From: Aldrovandia affinis
Taxonomy: Eukaryota; Chordata; Actinopteri; Notacanthiformes; Halosauridae
Direction of reading: 5' to 3'
NCBI GenBank assembly: GCA_029706075.1
Contig: JAINUG010000087.1
Span: 2,294,001 to 2,358,000, forward strand
Length of the DNA stretch: 64,000 nt
Shown: positions 23,461 through 36,479 of the stretch, one piece after another
Layout of the letters: the number at the start of each line of letters is the position of its first letter
Position numbering within the stretch: the first letter of the stretch is position 1
Program-made: the position numbers and the translations under genes
Notes under the pieces: model-generated
What the model was told of the DNA's origin: nothing
Databases searched by the model: none
What the model saw: the letters and a program-made list of their open reading frames with translations, nothing else

Positions 23461-25419
23461 GTTTGAGCCTGGGCTATTTAAGCCTGCAATTAATCATTTG
23501 TATTGATAATTCCAGCATTGCTTGTTGGTTCATTCACCATTTTGATCTACAGAAGGGAGAGGCATTGTTTTTTGCACAGCTGCTGATGAACACGTAAGAC
23601 TTTTAAAATGTTCGACATGACAGTTTTGCATCAGAATCAACAATGGGAGAGTAAAGCCCTGGCTTTGACCTAAATATACCCATTATAAAGGCTGTGAAGC
23701 CACACGCCACATAACATTAGGCCTCAAAATGTCCAGAAACAAACCCATTTACAAATGCTTTCATAACAATATATTGTTAGATCTACACATTTTGTTATTG
23801 TCATATAACTTTTTTTAGAAGTTGTCAGATGTGTCAGAGGGTAAGTTGTATCCAGCTGACACCCCCACTCCCACCCCCTAAAACAGTTGGTTCATTCCAC
23901 AGCTAACTGTGGGCCATTCCCAACTAAGGTCAATCCACTGATTTGTAGGGGGAGAGAAACTGGGACAAAAGGGCATCCTCACGTCCCCAGGAAGCTGGAA
24001 GGTGAACGAAGGAGGCGCCGCCCCGAGGAAGAGGAGGTGCTGAGATGGGGGGGGCGGCGATGTGTCAGACAGCTTTATTTATAACCACTTGGCGACAGGA
24101 AGGTGATCAGTCAGAGGTGGGAATTTCGACAGTCCAGCACCCGAGGAATAACTAATGACGATGCGGCACCGACTCGGCGCCTGTGTTCATTCACAACTTC
24201 ATCGAGGGAAGCACCCCCGAGGTGAGGAACGCAAAACAGCTGGATCCCACAACATCTGCTCTCTGTGTGAAGATGCAGGGGCGAGGAGACAGGCATCTGC
24301 AAGGCGGTGGCGGCGCGTCTCCGTGGATAGGCGTGTAGCTCCCAAATGTATCGGGGTTCATCCAAAGCAGGAATCAGCCGAGTGGCATTGCCACTCAGTC
24401 TGCATCGTCATAGATGTCATCCATGTCACACGTGTCATTTTTCTGTTCAGAAGCGGTTTTTAATACTGACAATGCTCCCACTCCAGCGGGCGGTCTTTGC
24501 TGGGTTAAAAAAAGATCCGAATTGTACTCTGCAGCATTGTCCGCCGCCTGCTGGTGTTATGTGACACTCTCCCTGAACGTGAACACTCCCTGATTACCCA
24601 GCATGGTTTCATTCTCTCGCAATGGCTCGATGATTTCTAATCCAGAACCTTACCAGGGTAGCCATCCTTCAGTAGCCTCATAGCCCATCCCATGGACCCA
24701 AGGATTATGACATTAACAAATATAATTTGCTTGGTCATAACTCTGGTGTGGAGACAATGCAACAGCTATTTGCATTGTCTGCAAATGCATCCTGGCTATC
24801 AAAGAATGAATTGTCACACTTGAAGTTATTATTATTAGTCCCACACAGCACACACCTCAGAAGGATATGTTTTGCTGGCCACTTTTAGGCAGAGAAAAAG
24901 ACATGCAGATGCTAATGCCTCGCAGAGATTGGGTCAATATTCAAAGTGTTAATCTCTTCTGGGGGGGACGGGAGAAGTGATCGGATATACAGGTCACTGT
25001 AAAAAAAAAAAAAAATTTTCTCTGAAAAGGTATATTTGTATTTCACCACCTTGAGCAGTAAGAGATAGAGAGCATTCCATGAAGTTGATGCTTCAGAACA
25101 TGCTGATTGAGAATAGCCACACTATGAGAAGGAGGGCCCACGTTTCATGGGTGTGAAATTCAGCTTCCCTGACAGGCCCCAACCCCCACTTTGCATTTAA
25201 TCAAAACTGTGCTAGATTACACAACATTGTGAAGTGACACATTCATAACCTCATAATATAGCCAGTTAGTACCACAATAAAAAAACTATTGAAGTTACCC
25301 AAACAGTAAACAACATACGATTACATAGAGACAACAGGATGCTAAAACAATGACAATGTGGACAATAGCACAGGCAGGTGACACAAGCATGAAGATGTTA
25401 AAGGATAATATTGTTTTCT
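23461..25419. other. no recognised gene; GC-richer block at 24000-24400
   Basis: 24000-24400 has noticeably more CpG than its surroundings (GGCGCCGCCCCGAGG, GCGGCACCGACTCGGCGCC, GGCGGTGGCGGCGCGTC). Frames of 84-102 codons on opposite strands here are mutual shadows of a GC-rich stretch. The block could be regulatory or an old repeat; nothing else is supported. An A14-T4 run lies near 25001. Confidence 0.4.
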
Positions 25420-25690
25420 CGATTTTTTGCCTTATTTTGTGCCCGTTGGTGTCACACTTTTCTCTCGGCATTCGACTGAAGTGCTCTTAAGGGTTTTTAC
25501 TGTCTTTGTCAGGCAGGGAGAGAGATGTAGAGACAGTACCAGTGGCAAGCTTTATCATCCTGCCAACAGCGAGGCTTAATCTTATCCATCACAGAAACAT
25601 AACAAGTGTTGTGAAGTGACGGGCTCGATCGCTCTGCTTGTTGTGCTGGTTCTGCTTGTTACTTCATGCTAATGGCAGAGCCCAACAGAA
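25420..25690. promoter_or_regulatory. possible regulatory block (weak)
   Basis: A complex, non-repetitive block (TCTCTCGGCATTCGACTG, ACGGGCTCGATCGCTCTGC, TTCATGCTAATGGC) in AT-rich DNA. Texture only. Confidence 0.2.
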
Positions 25691-28600
25691 AGATTCTGAA
25701 GACTTGAAATACTGTGAGCAGCAGGTTCAGAACATATAGGTTCATATAGGGAACAGTTAAACACGTTTTTTAAAAGGTGTTTAATATATACATACACACA
25801 TACATACAGGTTTGTGAGTAGATCATCTAAAGAAACAATAAACCGTGCATTCTACATTTTAGATGGATTTTCTTGCTAAACTGTTTTCTGTCTGGACTTG
25901 TTATGTTTTTGCCATAGTAGCCAACAAAATCTGCCTTTGTGCAGTCTAGGCTAGTTACTAAATGAAATAAAACAAAGAGCAACTAAATCCATGAGAAACA
26001 CGTTTTACTGTGCAGCGTTCTAGTGTGTCATATTTACCAGCTGTAGTCGATCTGTTTTTGTACTGTGTCCTATTTTAGATATTCATGATAAATGACATGC
26101 ACCGCAATCCAGCAACTAGCTAGCTCTATGTCCAACTGAATAGTTTCTAAACCAACTTTACTCTGACCTGCTTGTTAAAGGAATACCCAACTAAAAATCA
26201 GTTGAATGCACCCGCAGCCTAATCTCTAAGGAATAATGTGCTGGAGGTGTTTCCCGTGGCAGTGAGAAAAGAAACTGTAATTCCCCAAAGGGTGAATTTG
26301 AAATAAAGGTCACAATTCAGCCTGGGTGGTGTATTTATCATTTATATGTCATCTCCATTTTTTATGTATTTAATCTGTGCTGTGTCTTCAATTAGGCTGC
26401 ATTCAGACTGCAAGCCTTTATGCTCAATTGTAAATTGTTGCTCAGATCCGATTTTTTGTCTGACTGTTCATATAAAGTTTTTGAGTGACCCATATCCAAT
26501 ATCAGTGTCAACTGACCTCTGAAATGACCCTCATGCACGTATATACAACAACAAAATATGTCACCTCTAGACCAGGGGTTTCAATGCATTTTCAGCACAG
26601 TCCATTTAAAAGAAATTCCATATTCAATGAAAAAACAAACACTCATCATAACTTTTATTGCAAGGTGTGACGTGGCAATAAAACACGTTAAAATTGAAAT
26701 GGAAAGAACATCAAATTTTAACTTTTTCCAACTTGCACTAATAAGGCATTATGGAATATTAAGATGAATTGAATATGAATATAAGTTCTCACAGTGCAGA
26801 TAAAAGCAAAAGTCACAAGAAAAGGATGTTTATACAGCATTGGAAGCAAGCATCAAACAGTTAGAAATATCTTCAAGTGCTCAGAAATAACTGAAATTGG
26901 ATTACAATGAACGCCAATTAATCATCCTGAGTAAAACACATTCTGCGGAAATGTCGGTGCAATAATTAAACACAAGGAAAAAAAAAAGTGTGCGACTTTC
27001 CTTCCCATTAACTATATCAGCGAATTACCATCCGTTAAAAAAATGTGAACAGAGGGGCATAAAATGACCGCTGGTGTGAAGTCATTGCCTTGGGAGAAGC
27101 ATATTTATTACAACAGAATATCCTTAATGATTTACACAAACATGACTAGAGCATTGTTCCATGGTCCAAAACCCAAGTTTTGCTTGGATAGAAGAGTCCC
27201 CCCAAATACTAATTTACATTCTCCACGTTTTGATCATCCACACACAGGTCACATCACGAGATATCGGTTTTAGTACCACACACAAAACCCAGGCACACAT
27301 TTTTCTAAGAACAGAGGCCTCAAAAGTCTAGTTCCACGAAAGGTCAGACAACAAAGTAGCGCTGTGTTATTTTAACAACTGCCTTTATGTTGGCTTGAAC
27401 GGCATGAAATTACGGTGTTTGGGGCAAGGAAGTCATTTTACAGCATATTAGGAAACCTGGGGTAGGAATCATGTACCAGCGCTAATGACAATGATCACAA
27501 TCGCAAAAGAAAATGTCAACGCTGTTTTTATCAAGCGCTTCTTTCTTTTATAGCTACTTTGTTGCACTTTTCAGATGGGTGAAGATAAATATTATTTTGC
27601 CAACTCCAGACGAAAAAAAAAAAAAAGGCGTAATACAGAGAAGCACAGCGATAGGGCACACTGTATACTTAGACCACAAGCCTGGGGTAGATTTCACATT
27701 CATGGCTGAACATAAGCCTATTTTTACTGCCCTGATCTCAGCCATCCCTGGACTGGATCCAGAAATGCAGAAGTAATATCCAAAGCGAATGTTCCCCCAT
27801 GTACTTCCGCATGTAACGGGAATACCAGGGAGATATGCAGCGCAGTGCAGCTGGGCAGGGCAACCAAAAAGGCACCGCACAGATGGAACCTTTCCTAACC
27901 GAGATTTACACTATGCATTAATGAATGTTCCTTATTAAAATTCACATAGTGCTTTTTTTTCTTGTGCTTTTTTTCCCTTTTCCCCTTCGGCATTGAAGCC
28001 CCCCCGACTGGCCAAAATCCGCATGCCTCATCCTTTCGTATCCCCAGCACTACCCTGCTTTTAGTCACAGTGGATACCTGATTAGGAGTCGGGGCTTGTT
28101 CAACTTTTGACCGGATCGAACGTGATTCGACGAGAGGCGATACCTGAGCGTGGCGAATGAACGCGCTGGAATGAGAAGGGACTGACTGACTGTCTCAGAA
28201 AAGTATCTCCTGGATTTACGGCCCAGATCCTCTACGTTTTCTTTTCCATGGAGATAAGGTGGTTTTGCTGAAAAGCAGCAGGGAGCCAAGGGGGTAGTTA
28301 AAGGACACACTCAGCTGCGAGATTAACTCATCAACGCTGCATTGCCGGGTGTCAACAGAAATGTTTCACACACCGGACCGGCAAGGAATGAAGACCATTT
28401 GGAGGTCACAAGTGGCGGTGCCTCTGTCCTTCAATCCTTTCAGATTTTAGTGTCTGCCTTTCAAGTGCAAGGATGTAACCTCTTCCCCCATTGGAAAGCC
28501 CTGGTTTCCAGGAGGAGCCTCCCCAATTGCGAAACATGAACAATGTTTTTAGGCAGATATTAATACAAAAAATGACATTATTAAAAGATGCAAAAATAGA

Positions 28601-29400
28601 TTTTTTCCCTAGATTTATTACAAATAAAGCATTATCAGAAAACTTTTTCCTCCAAAGAATAGGGCCCGTAGAAATTCCTAGCCATGTGTCTTAAGAGGCA
28701 TGTGACCGGTGTTTCAACCCTTGTAGGCGGCACTCTAATCTCAGAAATTCTTAGAAACAGCACATGTGCAGGCCCAAATATACCATCAAGGATTAATCAT
28801 AAAAAGCTTGTCAGCACAAATCAATATTATGATGTACTGTCAACAAAGTGAAACGTGGACAGAACAATGACATCTACAAAAATTTATATTAGTGACAGAG
28901 TGCAATAATATCCACCTGGTTCACTGCATTCCAAATTTGTTTCATTGCATTTCATGCAAAAAATGCAACATGAAAATAAAAAAAAAAAAACATAAAATGT
29001 GAAAACTGGACAAAGGTTTGGGGGCATGGGGGGTTTGGGGGGTTGGAAGTACTGCTTAGCAAGCCGAAATAACCTTTTTGGACAGAAACATTTATCAGCG
29101 CTAAATATTTCCTTTGACAAAGGTTGACAATCCAAAGATGCATGCATGCATTTAAGCAAACATTAGGTCATTATTCTAGCCAACTTAGAAATGAGTATTT
29201 ATCATGTACAGCTGATATGCACAAAAACAAAATTAAAGAACCGATCAAAACATCTGACAGCAAATGTGTTGTTATGGATGAGTCGACAGATGTTAAAGAT
29301 CAATATGTTCTGCACATTTTGTTTGGTTTGAGGTGGATTTGAAATTATTTTTGGAAGATGCTGTGTATTTACACAGTGGTAGAAGGCACTGAAATGTTCA
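25691..29400. other. unannotated intergenic DNA
   Basis: AT-rich, with short unrecognised open frames. Poly-A runs lie at about 27616 and 28980. 28070-28340 is slightly GC-richer. No supported feature. Confidence 0.5.
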
Positions 29401-30245
29401 CAGTGCCCTCCAGAATTACTGGCACCCTTGGTGAAGATCAAAAAAGGCTATGAAAAAATGTCTTTGTTGTTACTAAGCTTGATCTTACACTCACCGATCC
29501 ACCACCATACTTCACAGTGGGGATTAAGATATTTTCTGCATGAACATCCCTCTTTTTATACCAAGCCCAACTCTGGTGTTTATTGCCAAAAAGCTATATT
29601 TTTGTCTCATCTGACCATAGAGACCGGTTCCACTCAAAGTTCCACTGACGTTTAACAAACTCCAGGCGCTTATGTTTGTGGTTTGATGACAACAGAGGCT
29701 TTCTTCTGGCAAGCCTTCCAAATAGGTTATTGGCATGGAGGTGGTGTCTAATTGTAGTTTTGGAGACTTGGTGACCCCAAGATGCAACCAACTTCTGCAA
29801 TTCTCCAATTGCTTGGAGAAATGTTTGCCTCTTGAACCATCTGTGCGTGGGGGCAAAATACACTTGCGTCCTCTTCCAGGCAGGTTCATCACAGCTCCAG
29901 TTGTTTTAAACTTCTTAATTATTAGTGGAAATGGGTATTTTCAGGTGTGTAGCTATTTTTCTTTATAGCCACTGCCTGGTTTATGAAGGGAAACAACCGT
30001 TTGTCTCATTTCATTTGTGTACTCTCTGATCTTCCACATGTTGATGGAATTACTAAGGGAGTTTGGCCTGTGTGTCACCTCATATTTATACCCCAGGGAA
30101 ACAGGAAGTCATGGATGACCACTTAAGAGTTCCTAAAGACTCAGGTGAACAAAAAAAAAAGTATATATATATATAAATGGAAATATACTTAATTTAGACT
30201 TTGTTCATAAGAATTTATAAGGGTGCCAATAATTGTGACAGTCTG
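29401..30245 (-). mobile_element. internally deleted Tc1-like transposon
   Basis: The left end begins CAGTGCCCTCCAGAATTACT then GGCACCC (29401-29427), and the right end is a diverged inverted copy, AAGGGTGCCAATAATTGTGA to about 30245. These ends and the CAGTGCCYTCCAGAA style are those of fish Tc1-like elements. At about 845 bp it is roughly half the usual 1.3-1.6 kb. The transposase remnant lies inside on the minus strand. No intact TA target duplication is visible at either end, so the ends are eroded. Confidence 0.85.
29490..29892 (-). pseudogene. Tc1-like transposase, partial and broken
   Basis: The minus-strand frame 29863-29594 reads as the middle of a Tc1 transposase: a helix-turn-helix segment (VSKTTIRHHLHANNLFGRLA), then RRKPLL, KRLEFVKRQW and WSDETKI, where the Asp of SDET is the first catalytic residue of the DDE triad. 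A stop follows at 29591-29593. Beyond it the same frame continues with LFG, VHAEN and VKYGGGS, after which the gene is cut off, so the second Asp and the final Glu are missing. The paired-domain N-terminal part (PGRGRK...PRTDG) is in another frame at 29892-29840, showing a frameshift. The gene cannot be functional. Confidence 0.88.
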
Positions 30246-31860
30246 AATTGTTATGCCCACATCATGGCCATTGAGCAATATCTGGCCAAATAATGTCCCA
30301 GCACCTGACCAGCTTGTTGCAACCATAAATTCAGACATTGTTCAAATAGGAAGCTCAGGCACAGCGAACATCTCAGAGATGCAATTGTAAATCATTCTCT
30401 ACTGATGAGGATGCCACTTGAGTCATGTAAAACCTGATGGGACTTGGTACTTAGCTGTAACATACCATAAATGCATCCCTTTTTACATAAGCTATGTTGA
30501 GGTGGAGATGGATATTAAACCACATACAGTAGCATTAACAGAGCTTCAAACATTGTTGAAGGACTGTAAATGTTTGGAGAAATTACCATATAGTGACTTC
30601 CTAGTGTTGGGAGGGGGTTACAAAAAAGCAATTTATTCAAAATATTAATGTATATCATGTTCCTCATTTTCAGTTTATGACTAAAAGGAAGTTCAGTGTA
30701 GTTGAAAGAAGGTTAGAGTTACTTCACACAATTTTTGGAAAATTGCGTGGAAAAAAAGATTTTTGTCAACTCAATTTTTTGGAAAATGCATAGCAGAGAG
30801 CACACACAAAAAAAGCTGACTGCCCATCAGAAAGGAAAGCAATGAATTGTTCATGCATTTTTGTCTCTTTGTTTTGCGCGGTCTTTCTTTCTTCTTGTCC
30901 TTTTTTTTTGGATAGCACCCGGGGAAAACTCAAATATTCCCAGTGTTTAAGCAAACACATCTTTGTACTCCTGGATGCATTGTAGGGTGTCCCCGTGTCC
31001 TGGAGGACCACTTCACACACTTCTGGCATTTTGACATTTTGGGTAGCTCTTATCCAGAGCACTTACAAAATAAATACATGGTAGGGATAATTAGTTTTCA
31101 GTGCAGTAAACACTGACATCACAAATGTAACACTAAAACATTTTAAGACAAGGAAGGTTGAGAAAAGCACTAGTCTCAGTATGAATTTAGTGACTATCCC
31201 AAAACATTGATGCACAAATGCTAAAACATGTTGACTTTAGGAAACAGATGCATGTGACTTTCGTTTAGTTTAGTACTGCCGCATGACTGTCCAATGATAT
31301 ACTCCATTTTATTGTCCAATGCTGTGCTCTACCAGCCATGGCGCTTGCTCTTCATTAGACATGACAAAATTGCCAGTTCGCTATGCCAATGGTATTAAAG
31401 GGAAAAAAATGATGATCTGATTTGCCATAATGAACCAAACCCTCACCACACCCACAAGTAATTCTCATGGCTCATGAGGTTGGTTCTTACACCAACCGTT
31501 TTTAAAACTGCGCCACAGGTGCCCTACCATCTCTTGTCATGAAACGAACGGAATAGACAAGGGCACGCCTTCATACGCCGCCTTCTGGGATTAGTGATAT
31601 TGTCTGCACATTGCACTTTGACAACGAAACTAAAACCTTGTGTCCTATACCGCAGTTTCTTGTCGTTTTGCTGCTGCTACTGCTGCCTCATTTAAATGTA
31701 TTACTTTACCTTTGAGACCCATAAGAGATCCTTCTCAAAATACAATAGCTAAAGAAGTGAAAGAATACTCCAGTATTTTTAAAATGGCCACATGGCAAGA
31801 CAGTATTTTGGTTTCACATGGCAATGAAAATGGAAACCCTGTGTGGATAAGTGTTTTTGT
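30246..31860. other. unannotated intergenic DNA
   Basis: AT-rich DNA with a short (TA) run at about 30163. No supported feature. Confidence 0.5.
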
Positions 31861-31866
31861 GTGCTG

Positions 31867-32061
<195 letters not shown>

Positions 32062-32279
32062 ATATTACACTGACAACTATTAATTTGGACCACACAAAAA
32101 AATCCCCAAATGTTTGTTTCTTCCTTCTCTTTTTTCTTTTTCTGCCTCTTCCGGTTCTTCATCTTCTGCTTTTCCTTCTTCATTTTCCTGCCAATTACAT
32201 CACAAATTCTCTATGCAGCAAATTATTAATTCTTCCTATTAGACCATGTCTAACCTGGTTAAAGAATAATATACTGAAA

Positions 32280-33120
32280 TGTATTTGAAGTATATTACAT
32301 TTATTTATAATACACTTATATTATATTTTTTGGGAACTCGGTCTAACTTTGGAAAGTATACTTTGTCATATATCTAAAATTGTACTTAAGTACATTTTTT
32401 AAAGTGTATTTCATAATTATTTTATGTAATTAATGTAATATACTCATTTTTAATATACTTAAAAGTAATCTAATGAAGATGTGCTTAAATATATTACTCA
32501 TAAATTATGCTTGGACTTAATATAATTTCATGCATACTTTGTTATACTTTCATAAAACAATTTTTTTCCCTTGTAATTAAAACATTTATGTACTTCTTTT
32601 TAAATGTACTTTTAAAAGTATACATTAATTGAATACATTTAATCCAAGTATACTAAAAAGTAAAATATGTTATATATATTATATATATATATATTTAAAT
32701 ATTTGTATTGATACATTATCAATAATCCTCTAATTTTATTCCATGTGATTTCATGTAAATGTAAAAAAATATCTATAAATTAATTTACATTTTAATATGC
32801 CTTGTCCAAATACATTCATATATCAAATGCCAACATTAGCACATACATGTATTTACTCAGAATATACTGTAATCTTAATTAATGTGCCTACAAATTTAAA
32901 CAAATTTATCTCATTTCAAAACTAGTACACATTTTTTGAAAAGTAAATGTTTTTTTCCATAGTAATATTTTTCGTTAAAAATAGGGTGGATTTTGAACAG
33001 GTCTTGTTGAGTTTCTGTAAAACATATAGATGAAAGTTTAGAGATGTATATATATACAGTAAGTTTATGTGTTTCAATACAAAATTACAATATTCTCAAT
33101 ATTCTCAATATATACAATAT
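32280..33120. repeat. AT-rich block with AAGTATACTT-like repeated words
   Basis: Words of the type AAGTATAC, AAGTATATT, AAGTGTATTT, CTTAAGTACA and their complements recur every 20-60 bases from 32285 to 32660. The block continues as plain AT-rich sequence with a (TA) run at 32670-32695. Palindromic spacing suggests a decayed fish minisatellite or MITE array; no ends found. Confidence 0.5.
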
Positions 33121-33399
33121 TGCTATTTTATCTGCCTATGCAGGTACGATCAACCACAATACATAAACCAATAGAAGATAAACCAACCATATATGGAATG
33201 GTGTGGTATGTGTCTCCATGTACGGTCACAACTAAAACGTCATAAAACAAATATTTTAAATAATAAACTTTCAAGTACAGAACTAAAATAATCCACAGCA
33301 TAGTCTCCGTCTTTCTCTTTATACGCGTATCCAATCTGATATTGGTATCACTGTAAAAGCAGCACACACACTACTACGCATAATGAATATAGATACATG

Positions 33400-33960
33400 C
33401 GCGTAGCATTCTCTCACACAAAAGCACGGCGGGGCCACGGAGGTCAGAGTACCATCGCATGCACGCGCATTTCTCCCATTCTTCCTCCTGAACCGGGGCC
33501 GCCCCACCCTGCCCCGACAGTGTTCTTAGTGTAGGGTTCCTGGGCTGGCCTTCGCCTGCGCGGGCAGGGGGTCCCTGAGAGGGCCAGGGGGCAGACCCGA
33601 GCCCTGGTGCTGTCAACTTGCTTGTGGCTGGTCCCAAGGGGGCTGGCGCCAGGCGAGCCCCTACAGCCGGTTAAAAAATAGAGCCCCCCGCAGTTGTTGT
33701 GCAGGGGAGAGTGACAGGAGGAGTATGTCGCGGGATCAGATTGCAGCCGCTGTCAGCGGAGAGCGGTCATTACTTCTGGGCTAATTATCTCGCCGCCTGT
33801 AAACAAACAACCTGCCAGAGGAGCGGGCGGGCGGGCGGGCGGGCGGGCGCAGCGCTCACAGGCTCCGCCGCCGCTCGTTACTACGCCCCTCGGCATTAGC
33901 GGCTCCGAACACTCCGAGCCTAGGAGATCCACTTATCTCTCTGGATTTAGCCGTCTGAGA
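33400..33960. promoter_or_regulatory. CpG island
   Basis: The only strongly CpG-dense stretch in the window: a hand count gives about 45 CpGs in some 510 bases, against near depletion elsewhere. It contains a (GGGC)6 run (33825-33848), GC boxes, and between 33765 and 33815 a TCATTACTTCTGGGCTAATT homeodomain-type region next to GTAAACAAAC, a forkhead-type site. Vertebrate CpG islands usually mark promoters or Polycomb-regulated developmental elements. I see no start codon or exon linked to it; a splice-donor-like CAG/GTATGT occurs at 34218-34226, which alone proves nothing. It may be a promoter of an unseen non-coding transcript, the first exon of a gene outside the window, or an orphan island. 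Confidence 0.75.
33825..33848 (+). repeat. (GGGC)6 run, G4-capable
   Basis: Six GGG tracts separated by single C within the CpG island. Confidence 0.9.
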
Positions 33961-34430
33961 TTGAGTTTGTCAGTGAGACGGAGAGGAGAGAGGGCCAACA
34001 GAGGAAGGCATAGGGGGCTGAGAGCGGAGCAGAGGAGGGTGTAGAGAAGGCCACACTGTTTTTGAATGGCAATTATTTTTATTTTTACGCTCTTCATCAA
34101 TACTAAGATAAAGCAATCCTGCACATGACACATTAAGTTAGAGCAACAACAAAAGATGATATTCCAATCAGGCATTTTATAACAATCTTTGTCAATCTTT
34201 TATCAAACGCGTATTATCAGGTATGTAAAATCTACTAATCGAAATGTCCTTCTACAATTACGATCTGAGGGAAAGTAAACAGAAGGACAAAACAAATGGT
34301 CTTTTATCTAGAGTTATTAGAGTTATTTATTTTATACTCTCTGTATTCAGCAGAGTGTTAAGAGCTCACCATACCCACGAAATGCAGGTGTGTGTGTATT
34401 GTCTACATCTCCTCAAAAAGGTGAATCATG

Positions 34431-34498
34431 CCCCCTCGTGCCCCCCGCCCCCCGTGCCCCTTCAACGTGAGCTCCCAGCCCCCCAGCCCCAGATCCCC
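34431..34498 (-). other. paired C-tract region, minus-strand G4 motifs
   Basis: Plus-strand C tracts of 5, 6, 6 and 4 (34431-34460), then 3, 6, 4 and 4 (34474-34498), all with short loops: two adjoining quadruplex-capable motifs on the minus strand, about 0.5 kb past the CpG island. Confidence 0.65.
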
Positions 34499-34539
34499 AG
34501 ATCCCACACGCTACAACTACGGCGCGGCTTGTCAAACTG

Positions 34540-34870
34540 ACGCAAGGTAGAGGTGTGATTGAATAACAGCTTCATGCAAATAATGGAGGCTGGTAACCTG
34601 GGTGCACCTCATGTCAATTATATTCGTCCGAGGTGGATCGGCTGTCAGGTCTAACGGCATGTTATTAATTGCCCCGAGCCCCATCTCCACGTTGGTATCT
34701 CTTTAGAGTGCCCAATTCTTTACACTCAGACATTTATATATGCCTCACAAACACAATTACAGCATGCCCCTAGACATAGCTAAAAAGCTTGTTTGTGAGC
34801 TCGGGGGCCTAGTCGCAAGGGCATAAGCTTAGGTATTATGCTAATAGTGAAAGCATGTGATGGGAATTTC
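34540..34870. promoter_or_regulatory. candidate conserved enhancer with octamer site
   Basis: Dense, non-repetitive sequence with a perfect POU octamer ATGCAAAT (34574-34581), TGTCAATTATATTC, GCTGTCAGGT (a MEIS/TGIF-like core), GTTATTAATTGC (34661) and ACAAACACAATTACAG. This mixture of homeodomain, POU and TALE cores beside a CpG island is typical of vertebrate developmental enhancers. Conservation itself is an inference. Confidence 0.45.
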
Positions 34871-34969
34871 TAATGGAATACATGGGACGATCTAAACAGA
34901 GATTTGGTGCAGGGAGGGAGGGGAGATGGGAGCCAGAGAGGCATCGGGGTAATTAACTTTTGAGAACAA

Positions 34970-35300
34970 GTGTGCACACCCCACCTACCAATCCCCATTT
35001 AGAGTCACAGGATCCCACATTAGCTAATTAAATTACGGCGGTGTTTAGCTTTAGAATTTGAGAAGTTATGAGGATCAGCGTAGGGTTTATCCAATGTTCT
35101 GCAAGGGATTAGATGGGCTCTGTTAATGATATGATTATACCATGCTGGAAAGTGACCTGAAATGGCCGCAATCTGCGAGGCAAATCCACACGAGGGATTT
35201 TCTCAACCAGTTCATCTTTGCCATTAACCCTCACTTACAGAGCTCTTCGTGGGCCAGGGATTTTGGCTAACAAAATTAACTGGGAGCTAAAACCTGTTTT
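34970..35300. promoter_or_regulatory. candidate conserved enhancer (TAATTA core)
   Basis: ACATTAGCTAATTAAATTAC around 35019-35036 gives overlapping homeodomain sites. The remainder (GATTAGATGGGCTC, GGCCGCAATCTGCGAGG, AACAAAATTAACTGG) is complex and non-repetitive. It is separated from the preceding block by a purine-rich stretch (34905-34950). Confidence 0.42.
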
Positions 35301-36237
35301 GGATATGATACTGGATAATGATGTCAGGACTTAGCCTTCATATGGTCGAGTGGTTCAGCTCTTTCTACACTGGTAATGTTCTTAATATTCTCACAAAGTG
35401 TGATATGAAAAATGCAGTTCAACTTTGCAAATCGCCAATGTCAAACAAGATATGGACCGTATACCGATTGCTAAATATAAAGCAGCAAGCCATCTTCTTG
35501 ATTCTGTCAGGTGGACAAGCTCTAATTTGACCTCTGATGACTGAGAACAGTATCCTGAGTGACATCTGTGGCATGAATACATTTCAAATGTATACTTATT
35601 GAATGTTTTTGCTTTTATCGAAATGGCCTTGTATCCATCCATCCTAACTGAATTTATAAGCACACCTGTGGAAATCAGTAACAGTTTTTGATAGTTGGTT
35701 AGCATTGCCATCTTTTCAAAGTAAATAGGACAAGAATGAATAAGAACACTACAAGCATGTTATACCTTTTTTTAAGCATACAATATACAGAGACCACGAC
35801 ATACAATATATATCCAAATATAGCTCATAACCTGTATTGTTTATTTTACACAGCCTGTTTTTCTCATCTTTATCAAGGGTCTCAGTAATTTCGGACCCAT
35901 CTGTACACCGTACTATCTTATCTCACTATCTGTACTACCTTTACATCTATTCTAAATGTGCTCTCTTTTTATGATTTCATTGCAAGGGCAAACTGGTCTT
36001 TCCAGACTATTTTTATGCATGTTTTAATTCCCAGAGTCTGTCCGAAAACATCACAACATGTTTTCAGAACCATAAGAAAGGTCAGAACACTGGTTTTACT
36101 GGATCAGCTCCACTAATTCTTGAAGAATATAGTCAATTGAATACTGTGCTATCGTGCAGTGTTTAGATAATGGTCATTCAATATCCGAAAATCACCAGTC
36201 TCTGGTCAACTCTAAGTCCTCTATTTGGTTGTTGATA
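35301..36237. other. unannotated intergenic DNA
   Basis: AT-rich, no supported feature. Confidence 0.5.
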
Positions 36238-36419
36238 CAAAGAGAAAGTTTGACTGAATCCTCAGCACCCTGCCCAGTGGTGAGCACATTGTTTGAAGTA
36301 GACCAACATAGTTACAGTACCGTAGCAGGTATCAAAGCATTGTGTGTTGGAAGCCTTCTCAGTGCATAGGTCAAGATAACGGTTGAGGTGCTGGTGTGAA
36401 TTCCCTGTTTTTTTGAAGC
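36238..36419. repeat. locally repeated segment B, copy 1
   Basis: About 180 bp that aligns end to end with 43086-43268 in the same orientation; I estimate roughly 80% identity. Shared words include AAAGAGAAAGTTTGA, TGAATCCTCAGCA, CATTGTTTGAAGTAGACCAA and CATTGTGTGTTGGAAGC. The flanks do not match. No tRNA boxes, terminal repeats or poly-A tail are visible, so the repeat class is unknown. Confidence 0.85.
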
Positions 36420-36479
36420 TTTTGCCAACCATTATCTCGCGCATAAAAACATAGTTTGGGGGTTTAATAGAGTTTATAA

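Noticed and set aside
34218..34226. Splice donor CAG/GTATGT after the CpG island as proof of a first exon
   Set aside because: Such words occur by chance every few kilobases, and there is no supporting exon, transcript or open frame.
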